Assembly (NCBI RefSeq): GCF_017603825.1
Contig: NZ_CP072014.1
Coordinates: 620,001 to 684,000, forward strand
Origin: Arthrobacter crystallopoietes
Lineage (GTDB): Bacteria > Actinomycetota > Actinomycetes > Actinomycetales > Micrococcaceae
Length of the DNA: 64,000 bases
Direction of reading: 5' to 3'
Shown here: in pieces, positions 1 through 8,023 of the stretch
Layout: the number at the start of each line of letters is the position of its first letter
How positions within the stretch are numbered: position 1 is the stretch's first letter
Program-made: the position numbers and the translations under genes
The notes under the pieces: model-generated
What the model was told of the DNA's origin: nothing
Seen by the model: the letters and a program-made list of their open reading frames with translations, nothing else
The model's database searches: none

Positions 1-537
1 CCCGCCTTCACCCAGCAGCGGCGCTTCCGGACGGCAGACGAGGTGGTCTGCGACTGGCCGCACCGGTATCTTGCCGGCGAAGCCGCGGCCGGCCGTATCG
101 ACGGCAGGACCGTGGTCTGTGTACTCACCCACGAGCCCAAGTTCGATATCCCGCTGCTGCGCAACGCGCTGGAGCTGGACTTGGCCTATCTCGGCGCGAT
201 GGGTTCGCAGCGCAGCCATACCCAGCGGGTACGGGATCTGCTGGCCGAAGGAGTGGCGCCGCAGGCACTGGCCCGGCTGCATTCGCCGATCGGCCTGGAT
301 CTGCAGGCCGTCACCCCCGCCGAGGTGGCAGTGTCCATTACCGCCCATATCATCGCCTCACGCAACCCGGCAGCCACGGGACTCCCCCTGTCCCGGCGCA
401 ACGGGCCGATCCACAGCGACGTACCCGTCCATAGCGCTGCCCTCATCCACACCCTCGGAACGGCGCATACACGCGTTCCGGAAACCACCGGTCATGCCGC
501 ACGCAGCGCCTCCCTGGTCCTCAGCGGCAGACCCTAA
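1..537 (+). CDS. xdhC: XdhC family molybdenum-cofactor insertion protein, C-terminal part (5' end outside window)
   Basis: The reading frame is open from the first base to the TAA at 535-537, so the start lies upstream of the window. The visible 178 codons form the C-terminal Rossmann-like XdhC domain: a VVCVLTHEPKFD strand-loop, the YLGAMGSQRSH segment and an RLHSPIGLDL motif. XdhC proteins bind sulfurated molybdenum cofactor and hand it to xanthine dehydrogenase in the cytoplasm. The FAD and FeS/Mo subunits of that enzyme follow directly on the same strand (24 nt, then 1 nt gaps), which supports the role and an operon. The last ~45 residues are Pro/His-rich and unlike the family core. Confidence 0.88.
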   Translation, partial: PAFTQQRRFRTADEVVCDWPHRYLAGEAAAGRIDGRTVVCVLTHEPKFDIPLLRNALELDLAYLGAMGSQRSHTQRVRDLLAEGVAPQALARLHSPIGLDLQAVTPAEVAVSITAHIIASRNPAATGLPLSRRNGPIHSDVPVHSAALIHTLGTAHTRVPETTGHAARSASLVLSGRP

Positions 538-561
538 CGTTACGTATCTAGGAGTCCCTCC

Positions 562-1434
562 ATGGACATGAACACAATCGAGGCCGTGGTCCCCACCACG
601 GATCCCGGTGACTGGCGTGAAGGAGATGCCTGGCTCGCCGGCGGAACGGTGCTGTTTTCCTACGGCAGCTCCACGTTGCGCCGCCTGCTGGATCTCGGTT
701 CGGCCGGCTGGGAGCCGATCACTGTCAACAACAACGGAATCGAACTGGCTGCCACCTGCCTCATCGCCACCCTCTACGAACTTCCGGACACGCCGGTTCA
801 GGCCGGCACAATCGAAACCGACGGCGCGGCCAGGCTGGTGGACAACTGGCCGGCGCTGGAACTCGTGCGGCCCTGCTGCGATTCCTTCGTGGCGTCCTTC
901 AAGATCTGGAACATGTCCACGGTAGGCGGCAACATTTGCACGTCGCTGCCGGCCGGACCGATGACCTCGCTGTGCGCAGGACTGGACGGGACCGCCACCA
1001 TCCTCGGTCCGCACGGCACCCACCGCCAACTGCCGGTCGCCGAACTCGTCACGGGCGATGCGTCCAACGCGCTGCTACCCGGCGAACTGCTGCGCAGCAT
1101 CCAGCTGCCGGCGAGCGCACTGTCCGCGAGAACCGCCTTCCGCCGGCTCTCGCTGAGCAATCTGGGCCGCTCCGGCGTCCTGCTGATCGGCCGGCTGGAT
1201 CCCGACGAAACCCTGGTGCTGACCGTCACCGCGTCCACCAAACGGCCGGTGCAACTGCGCTTCGACGCCGCCAGCCACCCGGATCCGGAGGAACTCGAAG
1301 CCGCGCTGAATGCGGCCATCTCCCCGGAGCTTTACCACGACGACATCCACGGCCTGCCGCAATGGCGCCGGGACATGACCTACCGGCTGGCCGAAGAGAT
1401 CCGTGCCGAGCTGCTCATGGGAAGGATCGCCTGA
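562..1434 (+). CDS. Xanthine dehydrogenase FAD-binding subunit
   Basis: A 290-residue protein of the molybdopterin-dehydrogenase FAD-binding family (CoxM/XdhB-like), which passes electrons from the 2Fe-2S clusters to FAD. It shows an N-terminal WLAGGT FAD-contact segment, a central [22 protein letters not shown] segment matching the family's TVGGNI...P.GP flavin loop, and a C-terminal CO-dehydrogenase-flavoprotein-like region. The length is normal for a stand-alone subunit. The ATG is preceded by AGGAG at 550-554. The stop is one base from the ATG of the large subunit, so translation is probably coupled. The substrate is inferred from the partner protein and the urate-degrading genes further right. 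Confidence 0.88.
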   Translation: MDMNTIEAVVPTTDPGDWREGDAWLAGGTVLFSYGSSTLRRLLDLGSAGWEPITVNNNGIELAATCLIATLYELPDTPVQAGTIETDGAARLVDNWPALELVRPCCDSFVASFKIWNMSTVGGNICTSLPAGPMTSLCAGLDGTATILGPHGTHRQLPVAELVTGDASNALLPGELLRSIQLPASALSARTAFRRLSLSNLGRSGVLLIGRLDPDETLVLTVTASTKRPVQLRFDAASHPDPEELEAALNAAISPELYHDDIHGLPQWRRDMTYRLAEEIRAELLMGRIA

Positions 1435-1435
1435 C

Positions 1436-4327
1436 ATGGCAATGGACATCAATGGGGAAACGCACGCCAACAGCCCGCGGCCGGGCCAATGCCTGCGTAC
1501 CTTCCTGCGCGAAGAAGGCCTGCAGGGCGTGAAAAAGGGGTGCGACGGCGGCGATTGCGGCGCCTGCACCGTGCACGTCGACGGCGTCCCGGTGCACAGC
1601 TGCATCTACCCGGCGGTGCGTGCGGAGGGCCGCTCGATCACCACCATCGAAGGGCTGCCTGACGTGGCCGGGGCAGACCTGCATCCGATGCAGGAGCAGT
1701 TCGTCAAGGCGCAGGGCTTCCAGTGCGGCTTCTGCACCGCCGGCATGGTCATGACCGCGGCAACGTTCAGCGACGAACAGAAGCAGAACCTGCCGCGAAA
1801 TCTGAAGGGCAACCTCTGCCGCTGCACCGGCTACCGCGCCATCGAAGACGCCGTGCTGGGCAACGACGGCGGCGGTTGCTCCCATCCGCCGTCGGAAAGC
1901 TGCGCCTTGGACGCCCCAGCGGCTTCCCCGCCCGCGGGTACCTCGGCCGCACAGACCGGCACCGCTTCCGCACCCGCCCGCACGTCGGCCGCACCTGCAC
2001 CGGCAGCGGTCGGCGCGGACACCCCCGCCCCGGCAGCTCCCCTCGTTGTCACCGGCACCGCCCGCTACACCCTGGACGTTCCCGCCGACGAGTTCGGTGG
2101 CCTGCTGCACCTGAAACTGGCCCGTACGCCGCATTCGCATGCCCGCATCCGGGCGATCGATACCCGCGCGGCGCTGGCGGTTCCCGGGGTCGTCGCCGTC
2201 TTCACACATAAGGATGCGCCGGCCCAACTGTTCTCCACCGCGCAGCACGAGCTGTACACGGATGATCCGGACGATACCCGGGTGCTCGACGACGTCGTCC
2301 GCTTCAAGGGCCAGCGGGTGGCCGCGGTCGTGGCCGAAACTGTCGCCGCGGCGGAAGCCGGCGTGCGTGCCCTGGAGGTCGATTACGAGGTTCTGCCTGC
2401 GGTTTTCGAGCCCGAGTCCGCGATGGCACCCGGTGCGCCGCTGCTGCACGCAGACAAGCTGGCGGATTCCCGCATTGCCGTCCCGGAGCGGAACATCGTC
2501 GCCGAGGTACACACCGAGATTGGCGACGTTGCCGCGGCACTGGGCAGCGCCGACGTCGTGCATGAAGAAACGTACCTGACCCAGCGCGTGCAGCATGTGG
2601 CGCTGGAGACGCACAGCGCCATCGCCTGGACCGAGGCTGACGGCAGCCTGGCCGTGCGGTCCTCCACGCAGGTCCCGTTCCTGGTGAAGCGCACCCTCGC
2701 CCGGGTGTTCGCGCTGCCGCAGGAGAAGGTCCGGGTGGTGGCCGGCAGGGTGGGCGGCGGTTTCGGCGGCAAGCAGGAGGTCCTCACCGAGGACATCGTG
2801 GCCCTGGCGGCGCTGAAGCTGCGCCGGCCGGTGCAGCTGGAGTTGACCCGGACCGAGCAGTTCACCGCCACCACTACGCGGCATCCGTTCACCATCCGCG
2901 TCCGGGCCGGCGCCCGGCGGGACGGCACGCTCACCGCGCTGGCGCTGGACGCCACCGTCAACACCGGGGCCTACGGCAACCACGCGCCCGGCGTGATGTT
3001 CCACGGCTGCGGCGAGTCGATCGCCGTCTACCGCTGTGCGGCGAAGAAGGTGGACGCCCGCAGCGTCTACACCAACACCCTGCCCTCCGGCGCGTTCCGC
3101 GGCTACGGGCTGAGCCAGATGATCTTCGCGGTGGAATCCGCGCTCGACGAGCTCGCCGTCCAGCTGGGTGTGGACCCGCTGGAATTCAAGCGGCGCAACA
3201 TGATCCGCCACGGCGACGACATGCTCTCGCTGCACAGCGAACCCGAAGCGGACGTGCTCTACGGCAGCTACGGGCTGGACCAGTGCGTGGACCTGGTGCG
3301 CGGCGCGCTGGACCGCGGCCGCGAGCGCGGCGCCGGCGGCGAAGACCTGGGGCCGGAGTGGCTGGTTGGCGAGGGCACTGCGTTGTCAATGATCGACACG
3401 GTGCCCCCGCGCGGACACTACGCGCACAGCATCATCGTCCTGACCGCGGACGGCTACCGGCTGGACGTGGGCACCGCGGAATTCGGCAACGGCACCACCA
3501 CGGTACACGCCCAGCTCGCCGCGCAGGCCCTCGGCACCTCGCCCGCTGCCGTGCGCGTGCGCCAGTCGGACACGCTGCTGACGGAGCACGATTCGGGCGC
3601 CTTCGGCTCCACCGGCACGGTGGTGGCGGGCAAGGCGACGTTGGCCGCGGCACAGGATCTCGCCAGGATGCTGGGTTCCTTCGCCGCCGAGCTGAGCGGC
3701 GTACCGGCCGAGGACTGTGTGCCCGTCACGGGCGGGGTGGACTGCGCCGGACAGCTGCTGACCTTCGCGCAGCTGGCCGAGATCGCCGGGGAACGTTCCG
3801 TCACCCTGCAGGCCGAGGGCCGTTGGGGCGGCACACCGCGCTCGGTCGCGTTCAACGTGCAGGGTTTCCGCGTGGCAGTGAACTCCGCTACCGGCGAGCT
3901 GGCCATCCTGCAGAGCGTGCAGGCCGCGGACGCCGGCGTCGTCGTCAATCCCCGACAGTGCCGCGGGCAGATCGAAGGCGGAATCGCGCAGGCGCTCGGC
4001 GCCGCGCTCTACGAAGAGGTCCGGATTGACGACGGCGGGGCGGTCACCACCGATATCCTGCGCCAGTACCATATCCCCACCTTCGCGGACGTGCCGCGCA
4101 GCGAGGTGTACTTCGCCCGCACCTCCGACGAGCTGGGCCCGCTCGGCGCCAAGTCCATGAGCGAAAGCCCGTTCAACCCGGTAGCGCCCGCCCTGGCCAA
4201 CGCCGTCCGGGCGGCCACCGGCATCCGCTTCACCTCGCTGCCCTTGGCGCGGGACCGGATCTACCTGGCGCTGAAGGACGCAGGCCGCGTTCCTGCGGTG
4301 GGCACGGATCTGATGCTGGCACGGTAG
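1436..4327 (+). CDS. Xanthine dehydrogenase large subunit: 2Fe-2S domain fused to molybdopterin domain
   Basis: The 963-residue protein begins at ATG 1436, one base after the FAD-subunit stop; an upstream in-frame start at 1403 would overlap that gene and is unlikely. Residues ~1-160 carry two 2Fe-2S sites: [16 protein letters not shown] with a later Cys, then QCGFCTAGM and NLCRCTGYR. An Ala/Pro/Thr-rich linker (~160-205) leads into the Mo-binding domain with [21 protein letters not shown] (the Arg used for purine substrates in xanthine oxidases) and [11 protein letters not shown], whose Glu aligns with the catalytic Glu. It should oxidise hypoxanthine/xanthine to urate. FeS-Mo fusion with a separate FAD subunit resembles aldehyde oxidoreductases in layout, so substrate is likely but not proven. 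Confidence 0.88.
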   Translation: MAMDINGETHANSPRPGQCLRTFLREEGLQGVKKGCDGGDCGACTVHVDGVPVHSCIYPAVRAEGRSITTIEGLPDVAGADLHPMQEQFVKAQGFQCGFCTAGMVMTAATFSDEQKQNLPRNLKGNLCRCTGYRAIEDAVLGNDGGGCSHPPSESCALDAPAASPPAGTSAAQTGTASAPARTSAAPAPAAVGADTPAPAAPLVVTGTARYTLDVPADEFGGLLHLKLARTPHSHARIRAIDTRAALAVPGVVAVFTHKDAPAQLFSTAQHELYTDDPDDTRVLDDVVRFKGQRVAAVVAETVAAAEAGVRALEVDYEVLPAVFEPESAMAPGAPLLHADKLADSRIAVPERNIVAEVHTEIGDVAAALGSADVVHEETYLTQRVQHVALETHSAIAWTEADGSLAVRSSTQVPFLVKRTLARVFALPQEKVRVVAGRVGGGFGGKQEVLTEDIVALAALKLRRPVQLELTRTEQFTATTTRHPFTIRVRAGARRDGTLTALALDATVNTGAYGNHAPGVMFHGCGESIAVYRCAAKKVDARSVYTNTLPSGAFRGYGLSQMIFAVESALDELAVQLGVDPLEFKRRNMIRHGDDMLSLHSEPEADVLYGSYGLDQCVDLVRGALDRGRERGAGGEDLGPEWLVGEGTALSMIDTVPPRGHYAHSIIVLTADGYRLDVGTAEFGNGTTTVHAQLAAQALGTSPAAVRVRQSDTLLTEHDSGAFGSTGTVVAGKATLAAAQDLARMLGSFAAELSGVPAEDCVPVTGGVDCAGQLLTFAQLAEIAGERSVTLQAEGRWGGTPRSVAFNVQGFRVAVNSATGELAILQSVQAADAGVVVNPRQCRGQIEGGIAQALGAALYEEVRIDDGGAVTTDILRQYHIPTFADVPRSEVYFARTSDELGPLGAKSMSESPFNPVAPALANAVRAATGIRFTSLPLARDRIYLALKDAGRVPAVGTDLMLAR

Positions 4328-4368
4328 GTCCGATCATCACCAGGCAATGACCTCGTGCGATGCCGCTG

Positions 4369-4539
4369 TCACAGCGGTTGGCGCTTGACCAGCCGAGTAC
4401 CGGTCTTGACCAACATCAGAACCAGCAGCAGGATGCCGACGTAGCCGTTGATCACAGCGGTTGGCGCTTGACCAGCCGAGTACCGGTCTTGACCAACATC
4501 AGAACCAGCAGCAGGATGCCGACGTAGCCGTTGATCACA
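4369..4539. repeat. 83-bp tandem duplication at the 3' end of the YkvI-like gene
   Basis: Bases 4369-4451 are repeated exactly at 4452-4534, and identity continues through TCACA (4369-4373, 4452-4456, 4535-4539), giving 88 matching bases at an offset of 83. The unit covers the last 27 codons and stop of the minus-strand permease gene. Because 83 is not a multiple of three, the outer copy is out of frame and non-coding, while the inner copy keeps the gene intact. The 5-base TCACA at both joints is the microhomology expected of slippage or unequal recombination. Perfect identity suggests a recent event. Confidence 0.95.
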
Positions 4540-5576
4540 TAAACGAGATTGACCATCTGGGAGAACGGCAGGATCAGGCCTATCACCGTTCCGGCTGCGG
4601 CGAGAGCTATGGTCAGGTATTTGAATCGGGGCGTCTTGTCGGCGAAGAAGCGTGACGAGACGGTCCACAGCAACGGGACCGCCGTCGTGTAGATTCCGGC
4701 GAGGATCATCACTGAGATTCCGGAGGCGAGCAGCGGGCCCACGTCGCTGGCCAGAACGAGCATCGGGATCTCGGTGCCGCCGACCCGCGTGATGTTGGCG
4801 AGCAGGCCCAGGCCGACGATAATGCAGGCAACCGAGAAGGCGATCGCCCCGACCAGCCCCCCGGTGGCCGCTTCCCTGCGGCTGCGCGCCGTTTTGCCCA
4901 GCGCGGTGAGGAAGGCGGCCAGCCACAGCATGCAGAAGCCGACATACGACAGCCCGGACATGAACCAGTTCGTCGAAGCTTGGGTCAGTTCCAGCCCCGG
5001 CAGTAGTGCGTTGCCGTCGGCGATCCCGGCAGGGTTTTGGACAATTCCCACGATGCCGAGTGCGATGGCGATCACGACGATCAGGGGGCCGATCTTGCCG
5101 ATGACATCGACCAGGCTCTTCAGTCCGAACCACACACTGATGCCAACCGCGATGGCCAGCCCGATGCCGCCGATGTATTTCGACATGCCGTAGTGCTCTT
5201 CAAAAACGGCGCCGGCGCCGGCAACCATCACGGTAAAGCTTAGGAACACGAAGAGGATCGAGAAGAAATCGAAGAACGTTCCCAGATGCTTGCCGCAGTA
5301 GTAGTGGAAAATCAGCGACGGCCGCTCGAACTTCTTTGCCTGGCCGACGGTAAAGAACTCGATCGCCACATACGTCATCAGGGCCAGGACCAGGATGCCG
5401 GTGCCGAAGATACCCCAGTAGCCGTAAGAGGCGAAGTACTGGAGGATTTCCTGGCCGGTAGCGAATCCGGAGCCAATGAGGAACGCGACAATTGCACCCG
5501 CGTACGTGAGTACGCGCGGGAGCGTTGTCTTCTCGCCTGTGGCCAGATGCGCTTGCGTGGGAGATGTTTGTGCCAT
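4452..5576 (-). CDS. YkvI-family membrane protein (LeuT-fold transporter-like)
   Basis: A 374-residue integral membrane protein with about ten hydrophobic segments. The first contains the family-typical GSGFATGQEI stretch, followed by a YYCGKHLGTFFDF loop and a C-terminal helix pair ending in basic residues. YkvI-like proteins resemble amino-acid/cation symporters of the LeuT superfamily; no substrate is established. The ATG at 5576 follows AGGAAG at good spacing on the minus strand. It is convergent with the xanthine dehydrogenase operon, from which it is separated by ~120 bp that include a spare copy of its own 3' end. Amino-acid permease is a looser alternative name. Confidence 0.75.
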   Translation of the reverse strand: MAQTSPTQAHLATGEKTTLPRVLTYAGAIVAFLIGSGFATGQEILQYFASYGYWGIFGTGILVLALMTYVAIEFFTVGQAKKFERPSLIFHYYCGKHLGTFFDFFSILFVFLSFTVMVAGAGAVFEEHYGMSKYIGGIGLAIAVGISVWFGLKSLVDVIGKIGPLIVVIAIALGIVGIVQNPAGIADGNALLPGLELTQASTNWFMSGLSYVGFCMLWLAAFLTALGKTARSRREAATGGLVGAIAFSVACIIVGLGLLANITRVGGTEIPMLVLASDVGPLLASGISVMILAGIYTTAVPLLWTVSSRFFADKTPRFKYLTIALAAAGTVIGLILPFSQMVNLVYVINGYVGILLLVLMLVKTGTRLVKRQPL

Positions 5577-5620
5577 ATCTACTTCCTGCGGAGTGGTGAT
5601 ATATCAATTGCTCACCGAAC

Positions 5621-5648
5621 GATATGGCAGAAATTGTGATCCAGTCAA
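5621..5648 (-). promoter_or_regulatory. Candidate promoter for the YkvI-like gene
   Basis: On the minus strand a TTGACT -35-like hexamer (5643-5648) and CATATC -10-like hexamer (5621-5626) are separated by 16 bases, ~45 bases before the ATG at 5576. The DNA around it is AT-rich compared with the flanking genes. This rests on pattern only. Confidence 0.35.
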
Positions 5649-5768
5649 CAATCGACATGGAACGATTTTCCTGCTTCGCAGCCCGTTCCCCTGTTTCAGG
5701 CGTCTCGCTGGAACGTCGACCCGACCAAATGCGTCAAATGCCAAGATTGAAAGTAATAGGAAAGCATC

Positions 5769-6024
5769 ACCGGAAGCGGCAACGCTCCTGTCGTCGTCTT
5801 CGACGACGCCGACCTTGCAGCCGCAGCCAAGGGATGATTTCCACAGCCCACTACGAAAGGGTCCTGGCCGCACTGGAGGACATCCGCAAGGACGGCCTGA
5901 CAGTCGCCGTCGGGGGCAAGGCCATCGAGGGCCCGGGCTGCTTCATCGAACCCACCGTAGTGACCGATGTGCCCGCCGCCGTCGCGATCGCTGGAACAGA
6001 GATCTTCGGACCGGTCGTGTCCGA
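5769..6024 (+). pseudogene. Aldehyde dehydrogenase remnant
   Basis: Two pieces of an NAD(P)-aldehyde dehydrogenase lie in different frames. Piece one (5769-5830) reads TGSGNAPVVVFDDADLAAAAKG, matching the segment that follows the family's E-L-G-G-K motif. Piece two (5834-6024) reads MISTAHYERV, then VGGKAIEGPGCFIEPTVV and GTEIFGPVVS, all from the C-terminal third. The catalytic-Cys region that should lie between them is deleted, and the protein stops being recognisable after GPVVS. No working product is possible. The original enzyme may have been a betaine- or semialdehyde-type dehydrogenase, but too little remains to say. Confidence 0.85.
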
Positions 6025-6057
6025 GGGAACCTTCGTCACTGGTGGGAAGATGTGCGG

Positions 6058-6801
6058 GTGCCGGAAAATTCCACCTTGCTCAATACCGGACCAGCAGTCT
6101 GGCTACTGCTGGCAGTCCTTCTGGTCGCCGCCGCAGCTATTGGACGTGCTGTGCTGGGGCTGCCGGTCAAATACATTCTGCTCGCGGGTATCCGCGCCTT
6201 GGTCCAGCTCACCGTCGTCGCCGTCCTTATTGCCCAGCTAGGACGATCTGGTTGGTTAGCGATGGCTTTCCTGCTGCTGATGCTGGGCGTGGCGTCCTGG
6301 ACTGCGGCGAAACGGATCGGAGGCAGCCCGTTCTGGATCGCTGCCCTGCCAATCAGTGCCGGCACACTCCCCGTGGCCGGCCTCATGGTGGTAACCGGGG
6401 TGCTGCCGCTCCATCCCCTGGCCCTGGCGGCGGTTGTGGGACAGCTCATCGGAGGATCGATGACTGCGATGAACTTGGCTGGCAGGCGGTTGAAACAGGA
6501 ACTTGCGCTACGGCACGGAGAAGTCGAAGCGGGCATGGCCTTGGGCCTGACCCTGCGTAATGCGAGGTCCCTCGTGGCGCGGCCAGTGGCAGCGGAAGCG
6601 CTGATACCGGCGTTGGATCAGACCCGGACGGTAGGCACGGTGACCTTGCCCGGGGCCTTCGTCGGACTGGTACTCGGCGGCGCCTCGCCTTTGGACGCGG
6701 GACTGGTCCAACTGGTCGTGTTGGTTTCCCTACTGGCCGCGGAAGCTGTTGCCATTTCCGTGGCCACTTACCTCGCCGAGGCCGGCCAGATGAACCGCTA
6801 G
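6058..6801 (+). CDS. FetB-like (UPF0014) ABC-type permease
   Basis: A 247-residue membrane protein with six to seven hydrophobic segments. It carries the family signature near residues 170-205: RPVAAEALIPALDQTRTVGT followed by LPGAFVGLVLGGASPLDAG, as in E. coli FetB (YbbM), part of a putative iron exporter. The GTG at 6058 is chosen because GGGAAG lies 8 bases upstream and hydrophobic sequence begins soon after; GTG 6052 is an alternative. No FetA-type ATPase lies beside it, so it either pairs with a distant one or is orphaned. It begins immediately after the aldehyde dehydrogenase debris, so its original promoter may have been lost or replaced. Confidence 0.75.
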   Translation: MPENSTLLNTGPAVWLLLAVLLVAAAAIGRAVLGLPVKYILLAGIRALVQLTVVAVLIAQLGRSGWLAMAFLLLMLGVASWTAAKRIGGSPFWIAALPISAGTLPVAGLMVVTGVLPLHPLALAAVVGQLIGGSMTAMNLAGRRLKQELALRHGEVEAGMALGLTLRNARSLVARPVAAEALIPALDQTRTVGTVTLPGAFVGLVLGGASPLDAGLVQLVVLVSLLAAEAVAISVATYLAEAGQMNR

Positions 6802-6913
6802 CGACGGGTTCGCCGCAACATACAGGCGGCGGTTGGCCGCGGATAGGAATCCTCCGGTTTGCATCGCCACGAAGTGCCCGTTGCCCTCAACCAAACTGGA
6901 ATCCAGACCTCCG

Positions 6914-7753
6914 TTATGAGGCCTTGGCCTGGCTGAGTTCTACGATCTCGGCCAGTTCTGCCAGCCGATGGGCTCGAGCGGATTCGGCGGGGGTGAAAGG
7001 GTTCCCGGGACGTACGAAGATGATCGGTTGATGCCAGGCTGTGGGGATTTTGAGCAGCGTGCCGTCCGCGGCGTGTCCCTGGACTGGGTGCTGCCCAGGC
7101 TCGGAGACGATTTCGGCGGAGAGCAGTTCGGCCACTGCCAACGGCAGTTCCGAGGGATTGCCTGCAATGCGCGCCGCGAGGCTCAAGGCCCGCGTCTGAC
7201 CGTCAACCAGTGCGATGGGAGTAGTACGCACAACACGCGGGCTGTTTCCGCCGCCTGCGACAAGGGCGTCGAGCAGGTCCTGCTCGGTCAGCCCGCCCGG
7301 GCTGGCCAGGACAAACTCATCGAGCACCCCGTCGCGCACCGGGTGAACGTGAATGCTGAGGATGTTGACGTCTAGACAGGACAAGGCGTGGGTAATCCGC
7401 TCAAGCGCTCCGGGTCGGTCGGCCAAGATTGTCCGGACACGCCATAACGAGTGCGCGCGGTGCAGGTTCTTCCTCCGGTGCAGAGCGGGTCCGTGCAGCC
7501 ATCGGCGCAACAAGCGTGTCGCCGATGGCTCGGCGACCCAAATGACCAGGACCGTAGCGGTAACGGTGAGTATCAATACCTTCACGGGATAAGACAAGTC
7601 AGTCTGGACGACCAGGGCATGCACCAGTAGTTCGATAGGCAGCATGGCGGCCACGTTGGCCAACGTCAGCCGGCTTCGGGGCGGTTCGGGAAGTTGGCCG
7701 CAAGAGTCGCAGGACAGTTCGGCGTGGAAGGGGGTTAAGGCACCGTGTCTCAT
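6914..7753 (-). CDS. Membrane-linked ACT-domain protein
   Basis: A 279-residue protein. Residues ~1-35 hold a CDSC pair, ~36-75 hold two hydrophobic stretches that look like membrane segments, and ~100-170 form an ACT domain (ILADRPGALERITHALS, then DVNILSIHVHP). The C-terminal ~100 residues are uncharacterised and contain a second ACT-like or acetyltransferase-like pattern I cannot assign. ACT domains bind small ligands, often amino acids. No catalytic domain is visible, so a ligand-sensing regulatory role is inferred. It is convergent with the FetB-like gene and divergent from the benzoylformate decarboxylase gene, with 270 bp between the two starts. Confidence 0.65.
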   Translation of the reverse strand: MRHGALTPFHAELSCDSCGQLPEPPRSRLTLANVAAMLPIELLVHALVVQTDLSYPVKVLILTVTATVLVIWVAEPSATRLLRRWLHGPALHRRKNLHRAHSLWRVRTILADRPGALERITHALSCLDVNILSIHVHPVRDGVLDEFVLASPGGLTEQDLLDALVAGGGNSPRVVRTTPIALVDGQTRALSLAARIAGNPSELPLAVAELLSAEIVSEPGQHPVQGHAADGTLLKIPTAWHQPIIFVRPGNPFTPAESARAHRLAELAEIVELSQAKAS

Positions 7754-8023
7754 GCCTCAATGCTCGCCCGGACCTGTTTCGTCCGCGTTGCGCCCGTATC
7801 AAGAACCGGAAACATGTCCTCCGCCGCCAAACAGATTGACGTCAGCGACGAAAAGGCTCCACTCAGAGAAGAGGGCTTTCGTGTCAACATAAGTGCGCTG
7901 GAGGTTCAGGAGCAAAGTCTATGTCGGCACCTTCGGCGCGCACTCGGTGCGGCGCCGCCGGCGGCGTCCGGCCCGGTGCCGCCATTACCATCGAAGTAAC
8001 GAAAATCTGAGGAAGGCTGACGA

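Noticed and set aside
1415-3235. 606-codon open frame opposite the xanthine dehydrogenase large subunit
   Set aside because: It is the antisense shadow of a GC-rich gene; its composition (Arg/Gly/His-rich) and lack of motifs or ribosome site show it is not a gene.
4369-5133. A 254-codon frame ending in the duplicated copy of the YkvI tail
   Set aside because: It only reads the correct permease sequence in its last ~27 codons because of the 83-bp duplication; the remainder is an out-of-frame shadow.
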